NCBI RefSeq assembly: GCF_003048575.1
Contig: NZ_PIRZ01000004.1
Span: forward strand, 171,182 to 235,181
DNA length: 64,000 nt
Origin: Campylobacter concisus
Lineage (GTDB): Bacteria > Campylobacterota > Campylobacteria > Campylobacterales > Campylobacteraceae
Direction of reading: 5' to 3'
The position numbers were made by a program, and so were the translations under genes. Below are positions 27,392 to 36,833 of this stretch, piece after piece (the first letter of the stretch is position 1; each line of letters opens with the position of its first letter). The notes beneath the pieces were generated by a model that saw only the letters and a program-made list of their open reading frames with translations, did not search any database and had not been told where the DNA came from.

Positions 27392-27932
27392 AAAAACAGG
27401 CATTAAATACTTCAAACGTTCTAAATTTAAAGAAGCGATCTTTTACTTCTCTCTAGCTTACGAAAAGACACAGGATAAAAATTTACTATTTTTGATACAA
27501 ATTTGCTCCCTTGGCGAGAAAAATGCAGAGGAAGCAAAACTTTTATTTGACTATTTTATGGATAAACTAAGAGCTGGCGAAGATGATGAAGGAATGGATG
27601 AAATTTTAAAAATTTTAGAATCAAGATTGGCTAGTGATGAGTATTTTGAAGAGCAAGACGCGATTAGCTATGAGGACTTTAAAAAGGCTGTTTATAAGGA
27701 TGGGAGCTTCAAAAAGGTCTTTGAAAATATCATGTTCTCAACCAAGGTCATGATCTCAAACAAAGATGATTTTTTAGAATTTTTGGGAAATTTGATAAAA
27801 AATGACTTCATCGAAATGAGTATAAACTATCTTGAGAGTGCGGCGGTGATGTTTGGCGGTGATGAGCGTATAGATCAGCTTTTTAAAGAGATACAAAAAA
27901 GACAAAACGATGAAAATATCAGTAGAAAATAG
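27378..27932 (+). CDS. Helical protein of unknown function between nfu and murE
   Basis: About 184 aa. It has a TPR-like opening (GIKYFKRSKFKEAIFYFSLA, about residues 8-27) and a helical, acidic remainder with FLGNLIKNDFIEMSINYLES. No signal peptide. The start is uncertain: TTG 27378 is preferred because GGCGAGGAA lies about 8 bases upstream; TTG 27372 or 27360 are possible, and there is no ATG nearby. It overlaps nfu by about 14 bases and murE by 23 bases, so it is firmly within the operon. A Campylobacter-wide conserved protein of unknown role. Confidence 0.7.
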   Translation: MIDYKKTGIKYFKRSKFKEAIFYFSLAYEKTQDKNLLFLIQICSLGEKNAEEAKLLFDYFMDKLRAGEDDEGMDEILKILESRLASDEYFEEQDAISYEDFKKAVYKDGSFKKVFENIMFSTKVMISNKDDFLEFLGNLIKNDFIEMSINYLESAAVMFGGDERIDQLFKEIQKRQNDENISRK

Positions 27933-29193
27933 CTTCATAACAGATGACTCAAACGAGTGCGAAAAGGGCTCGTTTTTTGTACAAACTGCTGCAAATGCAA
28001 AATTTGCAGAGGCGGCGGTAAAAAATGGTGCAAAGATAATCAGCCTTGAAGAGTGTAAAAAGCTTTTAAAAATCGATGAAAGCTTAAAGATAGTTGGCAT
28101 CACAGGTACAAATGGCAAGACCACAACGGCTGCTGCTATCTATGAAATTTTGCGAAATTTAGGTAAAAAATGCGGCCTAAGTGGCACAAGAGGGGCATTT
28201 ATAGAGGGCAAGCAGATAGATGACAAGGCGCTTACGACAAGTGCTATTTTAAGGACTCTTTCATACCTTAAAGCAGCTAGCGAGCAAGGCTGCGAGTACT
28301 TCGTGATGGAGGTTAGCTCGCATGCGATAGCTCAAAAACGCATAGAGAGCTTAAAATTTGCTCTAAAAATTTTTACAAATTTGACTCAAGACCACCTCGA
28401 CTACCACAAGAGCATGGAGGAGTACGCTAGGGTAAAGTCAAGCTTTTTTGATGATGATTGCATGAAGCTTATAAATGCTGATGATAATGGCATTAAATTT
28501 AACCCAAAAAACGCTTATACGTATTCGCTCAAAAAGCCAGCTAGCTTTGCACCGGTGGTTTATGGGCTAAAGGACGGCATAGACGCAGTTATCAAGACGC
28601 CAAATGGTGATGTGGAGATAGACTCAAGCTTGCAAGGCGAGTTTAATCTCTACAACTTACTTGCCGCACTTGGAGCCGTTTGTTTACTAGAGCATCCAGA
28701 CGCAGCTGCACTTTCAAATGCGATAAGCAAATTTAAAGGTGTTAGTGGCAGGATGGAAGTGGTTAGCACCGATCCGCTAGTCATCGTGGATTTTGCTCAT
28801 ACGCCAGATGGTATCGAAAAGGTGCTAAACTCGCTTAGACATCTAAATTTGATCGCAGTCTTTGGCGCAGGCGGCGATAGAGATAGGACAAAGCGCCCTA
28901 AAATGGGAGCGATAGCCCAAAAATACGCAAGAATTTGCATCGTCACAAGTGACAATCCAAGAAGCGAAGAGCCAGAAAGCATAATCGATGAAATTTGCGC
29001 TGGCATGAGCCAAAATGAAAATTTGATACGAAACGTCAACCGCAAAGAGGCGATTGCACTGGCCATTAGTAAGCTAGAACACGGCTGGGCGCTTATCATA
29101 CTTGGCAAAGGCGACGAGCCATATCAGGAGATAAAAGGCGTCAAGCACCCATTTAGCGACAAAGAAGTTGTAATTGAGCTTTTAAAGAGGTAA
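27910..29193 (+). CDS. murE: UDP-MurNAc-tripeptide synthetase MurE
   Basis: 427 aa, a little shorter than the usual 480-490 at the N-terminus. It adds the third amino acid of the peptidoglycan stem. Present: the ATP loop [15 protein letters not shown] (about 64-78), [34 protein letters not shown] and DNPRSEEP. The DNPR sequence is the meso-diaminopimelate recognition motif, so mDAP is the substrate. ATG 27910 overlaps the preceding gene by 23 bases. Confidence 0.95.
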   Translation: MKISVENSFITDDSNECEKGSFFVQTAANAKFAEAAVKNGAKIISLEECKKLLKIDESLKIVGITGTNGKTTTAAAIYEILRNLGKKCGLSGTRGAFIEGKQIDDKALTTSAILRTLSYLKAASEQGCEYFVMEVSSHAIAQKRIESLKFALKIFTNLTQDHLDYHKSMEEYARVKSSFFDDDCMKLINADDNGIKFNPKNAYTYSLKKPASFAPVVYGLKDGIDAVIKTPNGDVEIDSSLQGEFNLYNLLAALGAVCLLEHPDAAALSNAISKFKGVSGRMEVVSTDPLVIVDFAHTPDGIEKVLNSLRHLNLIAVFGAGGDRDRTKRPKMGAIAQKYARICIVTSDNPRSEEPESIIDEICAGMSQNENLIRNVNRKEAIALAISKLEHGWALIILGKGDEPYQEIKGVKHPFSDKEVVIELLKR

Positions 29194-29195
29194 AA

Positions 29196-29543
29196 ATGAA
29201 TATAGAAATTTTAGCTAGCAAGATCCATAGAGCCGTCGTAACAGACGCAAATTTAAACTACGTTGGCTCGATCAGCATCGGCGAGGAGCTTATAAAAGCT
29301 GCAAATTTGATAGAAAATCAAAAGGTTGAAATTTTAGACGTAAATAATGGCGAGAGATTTGCCACATATGTGATAAAGGGCAAAAAAGGCGAAATTTGCC
29401 TAAACGGTGCAGCTGCTAGAAAAGTCTGCGTAGGAGACGTAGTCATAATCGTGGCTTACGCTAGCATGAAATTTAAAAAAGCTAAGAAATTTAAGCCAAC
29501 CATCGTGCATGTAAATAACAAAAACGAGATCATAAAGGAGTAG
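29196..29543 (+). CDS. panD: Aspartate 1-decarboxylase proenzyme
   Basis: 115 aa. It makes beta-alanine for pantothenate and CoA. The self-cleavage site is Gly24-Ser25 in [10 protein letters not shown], where Ser becomes the pyruvoyl group. The catalytic K9 ([10 protein letters not shown]), [12 protein letters not shown] and [14 protein letters not shown] are all present. It starts two bases after murE, so panD is embedded in the cell-wall operon. Confidence 0.95.
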   Translation: MNIEILASKIHRAVVTDANLNYVGSISIGEELIKAANLIENQKVEILDVNNGERFATYVIKGKKGEICLNGAAARKVCVGDVVIIVAYASMKFKKAKKFKPTIVHVNNKNEIIKE

Positions 29544-29547
29544 ACGG

Positions 29548-29862
29548 ATGTTTGAGGGATTTGACTTTTCTAAGATGGGGCAGATGCTTGAGGATGTGCA
29601 AAGACAGGCCAAGCAGATAGAAGAAGAGAGCAAAAATAAAGAATTTGGAGCAAAAAGCGGCGGCGGACTAGTGAGCGTGAGAGCAAATGGCAGTGGCGAG
29701 ATACTTGATATCAGCATAGATGATAGCTTGCTTGAAGACAAAGAGAGTATGCAAATTTTATTAATAAGTGCCGTAAATGACGTGCTAAAATCAGTTGAAG
29801 CAGATAAGAAAAACACCGCTTCAAGGATGCTTGGTGGCCTTGCTTCGATGGGGATAAAATGA
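29548..29862 (+). CDS. YbaB/EbfC nucleoid-associated protein
   Basis: 104 aa. YbaB/EbfC proteins form tweezer-like dimers that bind DNA. FSKMGQMLEDVQRQAKQIEE is the helix, and VRANGSGEILDISIDDSLLED the beta sheet. Typical length. ATG 29548 is followed at the end by a 4-base overlap with the PDZ-protein gene. Confidence 0.92.
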   Translation: MFEGFDFSKMGQMLEDVQRQAKQIEEESKNKEFGAKSGGGLVSVRANGSGEILDISIDDSLLEDKESMQILLISAVNDVLKSVEADKKNTASRMLGGLASMGIK

Positions 29863-30968
29863 AGTTAAATTACAAATTTGCCATTGCTTTTTTGCTATCA
29901 GTACTTTACTTAAATGCCGATCCTAGACCTACACAAGAGGACTTTAACGCCTGCTTTGAAAAGAACAAAAACTCAATCGTCTCAGTAAATAAACATTTTG
30001 GTGTGGCTATTACTAAAAATTTAATCGCAGTGCCAAAAAGCGAGGGAGCCCCACTTGGCGAATATGTCAAATTTGACCCATATTTACAGCTCTTTTTGGT
30101 CCGCTCTAGCAAGGAGCTAAGCCCTGTTGTGATGGCTGATGAGACCAACGAGGAGCGTATCAAAAAAAGTACTTGGGTTGGCATCTTAAATGACTCTAAC
30201 AACACCGTCATGGGACATATCAAGTCTTTAGGGCAAAATTTAGGCGACTTTGATACGCTAAGCTTTGAGTACAACGCAACTGGCGAGATAAACACACCTT
30301 GTTGCAAGATGATAGGCATAGCTGTTGGAGCTGATAAATTTATACCAAATCGTTATTTAAAGCACTTTGTATCTTATGATGACGTCTATTACGGCGATAT
30401 CGGCGTGAAGTTCTTGCAAAAAGAGGATAAATTTTTTGTGGGTCTTGTTGATCCTTTGGGCCGTGGCAAGATGATGATGGTCGATGATGAGCTTGTTACG
30501 ATAAATGGCATCAAGCCAAAGAGCTTAAGAGAGCTAAATGAGATGGTACTTTTTGCTCCAAAGGGCGCAAAGCTTGACATCATCGTGAAGCGCGATAAAC
30601 AAGAAATGCTCTTTCAAGTGCCAGTAAGCGGGGAGGTGAAATTTAACCAAAGCCTCGATATAGAAGCCCCTTCAAGCCTTGATATACCAAATTTTAACAT
30701 CATGCCAAAAGAGCCACAAACAATGCTTGATGATAAGATTTTAGTGGATTATGGTATCACGGTGGATAAAGATTTAGTCGTTACCAAGGTCGAGCCAAAG
30801 TCGAATGCAGAAATTTTTGGCATCAAGACCGGTGATAAAATTTTGGGTTTTGATAAACAGAGCGTGAGTAGTCGTGAAGAGCTTTTAGAGAAGCTTGGTG
30901 AATTAAAAAATTTTACGCTTCTATTTACTAGAAATGACTTTCAGTTTTTTGCAAGAGTGCCAAAATGA
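29859..30968 (+). CDS. Periplasmic PDZ-domain protein
   Basis: 369 aa. The signal peptide is FAIAFLLSVLYLNADP. The N-terminal half resembles an inactive trypsin-like or DegP-like fold without a recognisable catalytic triad. Two PDZ-like segments are seen: GLVDPLGRGKMMMVDDELVT around 190-210, and VVTKVEPKSNAEIFGIKTGD around 307-326. It is probably a periplasmic scaffold or quality-control factor. As I recall, C. jejuni has an orthologue in the same place. ATG 29859 overlaps ybaB by 4 bases and its stop overlaps ispA by 4 bases. Confidence 0.75.
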   Translation: MKLNYKFAIAFLLSVLYLNADPRPTQEDFNACFEKNKNSIVSVNKHFGVAITKNLIAVPKSEGAPLGEYVKFDPYLQLFLVRSSKELSPVVMADETNEERIKKSTWVGILNDSNNTVMGHIKSLGQNLGDFDTLSFEYNATGEINTPCCKMIGIAVGADKFIPNRYLKHFVSYDDVYYGDIGVKFLQKEDKFFVGLVDPLGRGKMMMVDDELVTINGIKPKSLRELNEMVLFAPKGAKLDIIVKRDKQEMLFQVPVSGEVKFNQSLDIEAPSSLDIPNFNIMPKEPQTMLDDKILVDYGITVDKDLVVTKVEPKSNAEIFGIKTGDKILGFDKQSVSSREELLEKLGELKNFTLLFTRNDFQFFARVPK

Positions 30969-31864
30969 GCCTACTTGAGGACTTTGTAAAATTTTTAAAC
31001 GAAAATTTACCAAAGGTGTCTAGCTTTCATCCTTATTATGAGGAGGCACTTGGCGTTATGCTAAAGGCTGGAGGCAAGCACTTTAGGGCACTATTGCTTC
31101 TTGGTGTGGTGGAAAGTGTGGATAAAAGCCTCACGCAAAAGGCCATGAGAGTGGCTTTAGGGCTTGAGATGATGCACACTTATTCGCTCATTCATGATGA
31201 TCTGCCGTCTATGGATAATGCAAGCCTAAGACGCGGCACTCCAACGCTTCATGTAACCTACGACGAGACAACTGCGATACTTGCAGGAGATGCGCTAAAT
31301 ACGCATGCTTTTTATGAAATTTCACGCGCTGATCTGAGTGCTGAAACACGTATAAAATGCGTGGAAATTTTAAGCCAAAATGCTGGCGTTAGCGGCATGG
31401 TGCTAGGTCAGGCGCTGGATTGTTTTTTTGAAAATACAGATAAAGAGGACATTAAAAGAGCAAAGGCTAAATTTGGCCTATCTGGCAAGATACTAAGCCT
31501 TGATGAGCTAGTCTTTTTACATATCCACAAAACCGCAAAGCTCATCGCCGCTAGCCTAAAAATGGGCGCTGTGATAGTAAATTTAAGCGAAACAGAGTGC
31601 GAAAAAATTTATGATATCGGCCTAAAGCTCGGCCTTGCTTTTCAGATACAAGATGACATCATCGATCTTACAAGCGACGAGGCGGCCGCTGGAAAGCCTG
31701 TGCATAACGACTTAGCTAAAAACTCATTTACAAATTTACTAGGTCTATCTGGCGCAAAAAAGAAAAAAGACGAGCTTATTGGTGAAATAGAAGAGGCACT
31801 AAATCAGATAGACGCTGGCATAGCAAAGATGATCTTAGAGCTTACAGATAAACACCTTAGATAA
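30965..31864 (+). CDS. ispA: Polyprenyl (farnesyl/geranylgeranyl) diphosphate synthase
   Basis: 299 aa. It condenses isopentenyl diphosphate with allylic diphosphates to give C15 or C20 precursors of undecaprenyl phosphate and quinones. The first Asp-rich motif is IHDDLPSMDNASLRRGTPT (about 77-95), and the second is FQIQDDIIDLTSD (about 228). LKAGGKHFRALLLL near the start binds the diphosphate. Chain length is inferred from family only. Overlaps the PDZ gene by 4 bases. Confidence 0.93.
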   Translation: MSLLEDFVKFLNENLPKVSSFHPYYEEALGVMLKAGGKHFRALLLLGVVESVDKSLTQKAMRVALGLEMMHTYSLIHDDLPSMDNASLRRGTPTLHVTYDETTAILAGDALNTHAFYEISRADLSAETRIKCVEILSQNAGVSGMVLGQALDCFFENTDKEDIKRAKAKFGLSGKILSLDELVFLHIHKTAKLIAASLKMGAVIVNLSETECEKIYDIGLKLGLAFQIQDDIIDLTSDEAAAGKPVHNDLAKNSFTNLLGLSGAKKKKDELIGEIEEALNQIDAGIAKMILELTDKHLR

Positions 31865-31887
31865 AAGCTAGAAATTTCTAGCTTTTT
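31863..31887 (+). terminator. Terminator of the nfu-ispA operon
   Basis: AAAAGCTAGAA pairs with TTCTAGCTTTT around an AATT loop, overlapping the ispA stop region and followed by further T residues. Confidence 0.8.
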
Positions 31888-31961
31888 ACTGCTAAAAATT
31901 TAAAAAATTTATATCACTATTTAGACATTTTGGACAAAAATGCAAGGCAAGTTTTAATCAC

Positions 31962-31974
31962 TTTTTTGTATAAT
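31962..31974 (+). promoter_or_regulatory. Vegetative promoter of tkt
   Basis: TTTTTTG directly followed by TATAAT (31969-31974). This is the consensus Campylobacter sigma70 extended -10, 24 bases before the tkt ATG. Confidence 0.85.
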
Positions 31975-31997
31975 CTGACGCAATAAAAGGAGATCAT

Positions 31998-33908
31998 ATG
32001 CTAAAAAAACAAGCCAATACTATAAGATTTTTGTGCGCTGATATGGTGCAAAACGCTAACAGCGGACACCCAGGTGCTCCTATGGGTCTAGCTGATATCA
32101 TGGTGGTTTTAAGCAACTTTTTAAAACACAATCCAAAAAATCCAAAATGGCTAAATAGAGACAGGCTCGTTTTTAGCGGTGGTCACGCATCAAGCTTGGT
32201 TTACAGCTTTTTACACCTAAGTGGCTATGATCTAAGCCTTGATGAGCTTAAAAATTTTCGCCAACTTGGCTCAAACACTCCAGGACACCCAGAGATTCAC
32301 ACTCCAGGTGTTGAGGTAGCTACTGGCCCACTTGGTCAGGGTGTGGCAAATGCAGTGGGTCTAGCCATGGCAGAAAAATACGCTGCAAACGTGCTAAACG
32401 AGCCAGATAATAAAATAATCGATCATAAAATTTACTGCCTTTGCGGCGACGGTGACCTAGAAGAGGGCATAAGCTACGAGGCATGTTCGTTGGCTGGAAA
32501 TTTAAGACTAGACAACCTTGTACTCATTTATGACTCAAACAACATCACGATCGAGGGCGACACAGCGATCGCATTTAGCGAGGACGTCAAAGCTAGGTTT
32601 GAGGCGCAGGGCTGGGAGGTCGCACGTATCGATGGACACGATTATGACCAGATCGAATTTGCGTTAGAGCAGGCAAACGAGAAAGAGTCACCATATCTCA
32701 TCATCGCAAACACACACATAGCACGTGGCGCAATGGAGCTTGAAGGCAGCCACCACAGCCACGGCGCCCCACTTGGCGAAGAGATCATCAAAAAGGCAAA
32801 GGCTGCAGCTGGTTTTGATCCTGAGAAGAAATTTGCCATTGACGAGGACGTGCTTTTAAGGTTTAGAGGCGCAGTTGAAAAGGGCGATCTTAAAGAAGCG
32901 ATGTGGAACAAAAAGGTTGAGGCACTAAGCATTGAAGGCAAAAATTTATTAAACTCGCTTCTTAATCCAGACTTTAGTAAGATCGAATTCCCTGACTTTA
33001 GCGACAAAAAGCTAGCCACAAGAGATACAAACCATGTCATTTTAAATGAGATAGCTAAAAAACTACCTGGCTTTATCGGCGGTAGCGCTGACTTAGCTCC
33101 TTCAAATAAGACTGAGCTAAAGGGTATGGGCGACTTCCCAAATGGCAAAAATATCCACTACGGCATCAGAGAGCACGCCATGGCAGCTATCAACAACGGC
33201 ATCTCAAGATACGGCCTTTTCTTGCCATTTTCAGCGACATTTTTCATCTTTAGTGACTATCTAAAGCCAAGTGCAAGGATAGCAGCACTCATGGGCATCA
33301 AACACTTTTTTGTTTTCACACACGATAGCATCGGCGTTGGCGAAGATGGTCCGACACACCAGCCTATCGAGCAGCTTAGCACATTTAGAGCGATGCCAAA
33401 TTTCTACACTTTCCGCCCAGCTGATGGCAACGAAAACTCAGCTAGCTGGCAAGTGGCTCTAAATTTAAACGCTCCAAGCGCCTTTGTGCTTAGCCGTCAA
33501 GGGCTTGAGCCACTTGCAAAAGGCGAATTTGGCGAGGTTAGCAACGGCGCATATCTGCTAAGCTCGTCAAAAGATGCGAAGATCACATTTATAGCAAGCG
33601 GTAGCGAGGTCTCACTCTGTGTAAAAGCAGCTGAAATTCTTGGCGAACAAGGCATTGGTGCAAACATCGTGTCAGCTCCTTGTTTTGACCTACTTTGCGA
33701 GCAGCCAGCTGAGTATGTGGCTAGAATTTTAGATAAAAACACAACTATCATCGCAGTTGAAGCTGCAACTGGCTATGAGTGGTATAAATTTGCCGATGCA
33801 GTTTATGGCATGAATAGCTTTGGCGCTAGCGGAAAGGCTAACGAGCTATTTGATCACTTTGGATTTACTCCGCAAAAACTTGCAAATTTTGCTAGCGAAC
33901 TTATATAA
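31998..33908 (+). CDS. tkt: Transketolase
   Basis: 636 aa. It transfers two-carbon units in the non-oxidative pentose phosphate pathway. NANSGHPGAPMGLADIMVVL (about 18-37), the thiamine diphosphate motif GDGDLEEGISYEA ending in DSNN, THDSIGVGEDGPTHQPIEQL (about 443-462) and FVLSRQGLEPLAKGEFG are all present. ATG 31998 sits behind AAAGGAGATCAT. It has its own strong promoter and is monocistronic or weakly linked to uppP. Confidence 0.97.
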   Translation: MLKKQANTIRFLCADMVQNANSGHPGAPMGLADIMVVLSNFLKHNPKNPKWLNRDRLVFSGGHASSLVYSFLHLSGYDLSLDELKNFRQLGSNTPGHPEIHTPGVEVATGPLGQGVANAVGLAMAEKYAANVLNEPDNKIIDHKIYCLCGDGDLEEGISYEACSLAGNLRLDNLVLIYDSNNITIEGDTAIAFSEDVKARFEAQGWEVARIDGHDYDQIEFALEQANEKESPYLIIANTHIARGAMELEGSHHSHGAPLGEEIIKKAKAAAGFDPEKKFAIDEDVLLRFRGAVEKGDLKEAMWNKKVEALSIEGKNLLNSLLNPDFSKIEFPDFSDKKLATRDTNHVILNEIAKKLPGFIGGSADLAPSNKTELKGMGDFPNGKNIHYGIREHAMAAINNGISRYGLFLPFSATFFIFSDYLKPSARIAALMGIKHFFVFTHDSIGVGEDGPTHQPIEQLSTFRAMPNFYTFRPADGNENSASWQVALNLNAPSAFVLSRQGLEPLAKGEFGEVSNGAYLLSSSKDAKITFIASGSEVSLCVKAAEILGEQGIGANIVSAPCFDLLCEQPAEYVARILDKNTTIIAVEAATGYEWYKFADAVYGMNSFGASGKANELFDHFGFTPQKLANFASELI

Positions 33909-33916
33909 ATTTAATC

Positions 33917-33936
33917 TTGGGGAGTAAAATCCCCAA
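33917..33936 (+). terminator. Hairpin after tkt
   Basis: TTGGGGA (33917-33923) pairs with TCCCCAA (33930-33936). The tail is not U-rich, so termination may be partial and uppP may be read through. Confidence 0.55.
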
Positions 33937-33965
33937 CTGCAATCTAAAATCAAAAAAGGCATTTT

Positions 33966-34760
33966 ATGGAAATTTCTCACGTTATTGTTTTGGCCTTGGT
34001 GCAAGGTATAAGCGAATTTTTGCCGATATCTAGCTCGGCTCATCTTATCTTGGTGCCAAAGCTACTTGGCTGGCCAGATCAAGGTCTTGCTTTTGACGTG
34101 GCAGTGCACGTTGGTACATTAAGTGCGATACTTTTTTATTTTAAAGATACGATTTTTAAGCTACTTCGTGACTTTTTTGCCTCGATCGCACAAAGAAAGA
34201 TGGTAGGCGATAGCTTGCTTGTCTGGTGTGTCGGCTTTGCTACCATTCCAGTTGGGGTCTTTGGACTTTTGTTTAACAACATTATCGAAGAATATGCAAG
34301 AAGTGGCGTTGTGATCGCTATTACTACGATCGTCTTTGGCATAGCACTTTACTTTGCGGATCTTCGCTCGACAAATAAAAGCGAATATGAAATGACCATA
34401 AAATTTGCGCTTATTATCGGCCTTGCTCAAGCTGTGGCGCTCATCCCTGGCGTCTCAAGATCAGGTGTGACGATGACAGCGGCCTTATTTTTAGGCTTTA
34501 GCCACAAGGGAAGTGCGAATTTCTCATTTTTGATGTCAATCCCAGTCATCATCCTAGCTGGCGGCCTAGAGAGCTTAAAGCTCATAAAAGACCCAAATGC
34601 TCTGCCATGGAGCGACATCGCCCTTGGTGTCATCATAAGTGCTGTTAGTGCTTATCTCTGTGTTAAGCTATTTATGGGTATCATCTCAAGAATCAGGATG
34701 CTGCCTTTTGTCATCTACCGCTTGATTTTGGGAGCATTTTTGCTTTATCTATTTTTGTGA
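33966..34760 (+). CDS. uppP: Undecaprenyl-diphosphatase UppP
   Basis: 264 aa, seven to eight membrane helices. It recycles the lipid carrier of cell-wall synthesis and gives bacitracin resistance. ALVQGISEFLPISSSAHLIL at residues 9-28 holds the first catalytic motif, and LIPGVSRSGVTMTAALFLG at about 156-174 the second. Together with ispA and murE nearby this gives a cell-wall theme. ATG 33966, about 30 bases after the tkt hairpin. Confidence 0.96.
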   Translation: MEISHVIVLALVQGISEFLPISSSAHLILVPKLLGWPDQGLAFDVAVHVGTLSAILFYFKDTIFKLLRDFFASIAQRKMVGDSLLVWCVGFATIPVGVFGLLFNNIIEEYARSGVVIAITTIVFGIALYFADLRSTNKSEYEMTIKFALIIGLAQAVALIPGVSRSGVTMTAALFLGFSHKGSANFSFLMSIPVIILAGGLESLKLIKDPNALPWSDIALGVIISAVSAYLCVKLFMGIISRIRMLPFVIYRLILGAFLLYLFL

Positions 34761-34783
34761 TTTTAAGTCTTTAGAAAGTAAAA

Positions 34784-34814
34784 GCCAAGTGTGGAGAAAA
34801 TTTTCACACTTGGC
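34784..34814. terminator. Shared terminator between uppP and the coiled-coil gene
   Basis: GCCAAGTGTG (34784-34793) pairs perfectly with CACACTTGGC (34805-34814). On the minus strand it is followed by TTTTACTTTC, a better U-tract than on the plus strand. Confidence 0.7.
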
Positions 34815-34869
34815 AAGAATATATAACTCGAGTATCTTTCAGAAAAAATTTCAAGATAAGCTTGATAAT

Positions 34870-36108
34870 TTAATCCTCTTTTTTATCTTTTTTAATAACA
34901 TTTAACAGATCTTTTGCAGCTTGATAAGCTCTATCTCCAAATTTCTTGGCTTCTGATTTGATGTCTATTTGCTTAATGTCTTCAAATTTTTCATTGGCTT
35001 TTTTCTCAAGATTGGCGATCTCTTGTTTGATCTCTTCGATTTTATCGTTTGTATCAAAATTTAGCTTTAGCTTTTTGCTCTTGTCATTTAGCTCTTGTTT
35101 TAGGGCTTCAAATTTATTATTTGCCTCACTCATAAGCTTTGCCATGCCGTTTGACTTTAACTCTTCTATCCTTGAAATTATCTGCTCTCTTGCTTGATCG
35201 CTAATGCGTTTAAATTTTGCTAGATTTGTATCTAGCTCGCTATTTATCACATTTTCGATCTCATTTCTTGCTACACCTTCAAATTCTTTTTCAAGTTCCC
35301 TAAGCAAGGCTATAAATTCTTCATCAATATTTTTTAAGTTTAGTAGTTGTGAGTTTAGCCTAAGCTCATCTGGAGCAAATTTCGCCTCATCTTTAAGTTT
35401 TTCTATGGCTCTTAAAATGCCATCTCTTGTGCCACTTATTGCTCCACTTATCAACTCTTTTGCAAAAATATGACCCTCATCTGCTAAATTTGCCGCTGCT
35501 ATGATGATGTTTTTTGAAATTTCAAGTATCCGCTCTTTGCTAAACTCTCCTCCAATTATCGCAACATAGGTCATATTTTTAGCTATCGCACCAGCTGTTT
35601 CCTCGACATCTTTTGCGCCTTCAAGAGTTGTCAAAAATGCGATTTGAGCGCTCTCTTTTAAGATACCAAGAAGCCTTGTTTCTCTAATGATCGCATTATT
35701 TAAAAGCTCTAAAATTTCCTCTTTTTCACTAAAATTTCTATCTTTTACGACCTCTTCAGCTGCTTCAAATGAAATTTTGAGCCTATTTTTTATCTCCTCA
35801 CGTTTTGCTTCTATTGCACGACTTAGCTCATCTTTTTTATCAAGAAGCTCGTAAAGTGCCTTTTCCTCAGTACCGACAATGGCTTGATTTATTCCTTCCA
35901 TGGCACTTTTTAGATTTTTTGCATTTATGAGATCTTCTTTGTTCATTTTGTCATAAAGTTCGTTCATTTTAGCCTTTAAAATTTCTGGCAAAGCATTTAT
36001 ATCTTTGTTTGCAGCATCTTGAAAGAAGTTATTGCAAAGAGCTTTTATACTTATTAATAAGCTATCGCTGCTTTTATAATCATGTAAATTTTGTTCTAAA
36101 TTGTTCAT
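34870..36108 (-). CDS. Long coiled-coil protein of unknown function
   Basis: 412 aa and not recognised. It has no signal peptide. Nearly the whole protein is helical with long heptad stretches, strongest at about 90-115 and 290-385 (for example NNKFEALKQELNDKSKKLKL). A small central glycine/alanine segment, AELISGAISGTRDGILRAI-like, lies near 220-240. The charged Lys/Glu composition and amphipathic C-terminal helix recall apolipoprotein-like or LEA-like proteins. It is last in the moaC, HP0495-like operon, 10 bases after the latter. Function unknown. Confidence 0.65.
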   Translation of the reverse strand: MNNLEQNLHDYKSSDSLLISIKALCNNFFQDAANKDINALPEILKAKMNELYDKMNKEDLINAKNLKSAMEGINQAIVGTEEKALYELLDKKDELSRAIEAKREEIKNRLKISFEAAEEVVKDRNFSEKEEILELLNNAIIRETRLLGILKESAQIAFLTTLEGAKDVEETAGAIAKNMTYVAIIGGEFSKERILEISKNIIIAAANLADEGHIFAKELISGAISGTRDGILRAIEKLKDEAKFAPDELRLNSQLLNLKNIDEEFIALLRELEKEFEGVARNEIENVINSELDTNLAKFKRISDQAREQIISRIEELKSNGMAKLMSEANNKFEALKQELNDKSKKLKLNFDTNDKIEEIKQEIANLEKKANEKFEDIKQIDIKSEAKKFGDRAYQAAKDLLNVIKKDKKED

Positions 36109-36118
36109 ATCTTTTACC

Positions 36119-36385
36119 TTATAAAACGTATTTTGCTTCGTGTTTTAGTGCTGAAAATATCTCTAGCCTCTCTTCTTCGCTTAAAACAAGTACGGCTAAG
36201 TCATAGCTAGCGTACTTTTTATCTTTGCTAAATTTTGAAAAGACTAGCTTAAATTCTCTATCTTTTACTATCTCTTTTACCTTTTCTTCTACATTGACAT
36301 CTGCATCAAATATTATTTTGTATTCCCAATGCGTTGGGTAATCAATTTTTGCCTTTTTGTTATTTAGATCGCATATACTCGCCAC
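36119..36385 (-). CDS. HP0495/DUF493 family protein
   Basis: 88 aa. The core [20 protein letters not shown] and [20 protein letters not shown] match the small alpha/beta HP0495 family, whose function is not defined. The start codon is GTG at 36385, inside the end of moaC. A perfect AGGAGG five to six bases upstream decides this start. The 26-base overlap with moaC indicates coupling. Confidence 0.85.
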   Translation of the reverse strand: MASICDLNNKKAKIDYPTHWEYKIIFDADVNVEEKVKEIVKDREFKLVFSKFSKDKKYASYDLAVLVLSEEERLEIFSALKHEAKYVL

Positions 36386-36833
36386 TTTTTCCTCCTGTTT
36401 TACTCTCTAGCACGATGTTATCTATCTGCATGCTTTTATCTATAGCTTTTACCATATCATAAATGGTTAAAAGCCCCACGCTAACGCCAGTTAATGCCTC
36501 CATCTCAACACCTGTTTTGCCCTCTATTTTTACGCTCACATAAAGCTTAAAAGCACAAATTTCAGATAGCTCTTCGATATCACAATCTACACCTAAAATA
36601 GCTAGTGGATGGCACATCGGGATTAGCTCACTTGTCTTTTTTGCACCCATTATCGCAGCAACGACAGCTGTTTGGATGACTGGGCCTTTCTTGCCAGTAT
36701 TTTCTTTTATCGCTCTAAAGGCCTCTTTGCTCATCTTGATGATCCCGCTAGCAGTTGCTACTCTTTTAGTTGGATCTTTTGGGCTTACATCGACCATTTT
36801 TGGACGATCTTTCTCATCTAAATGCGTTAGCAT
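36360..36833 (-). CDS. moaC: Cyclic pyranopterin monophosphate synthase MoaC
   Basis: 157 aa. MoaC acts after MoaA in the first step of molybdenum cofactor synthesis. [18 protein letters not shown] near the start, [13 protein letters not shown] (catalytic region, about 73-85) and [20 protein letters not shown] (about 109-128) are conserved; K131 in MVKAIDK is the catalytic Lys. ATG 36833 follows AAAAGGAGAGATA. First gene of a three-gene minus-strand operon. Confidence 0.96.
   Translation of the reverse strand: MLTHLDEKDRPKMVDVSPKDPTKRVATASGIIKMSKEAFRAIKENTGKKGPVIQTAVVAAIMGAKKTSELIPMCHPLAILGVDCDIEELSEICAFKLYVSVKIEGKTGVEMEALTGVSVGLLTIYDMVKAIDKSMQIDNIVLESKTGGKSGEYMRSK

Noticed and set aside
32642..33148. 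Minus-strand open frame of 168 codons inside tkt
   Set aside because: Antisense to a well conserved coding sequence, and its composition is that of a reverse-strand shadow.
34161..34430. Open frames on the minus strand within uppP
   Set aside because: They are shadows of a seven-helix membrane protein gene and have no supporting signals.
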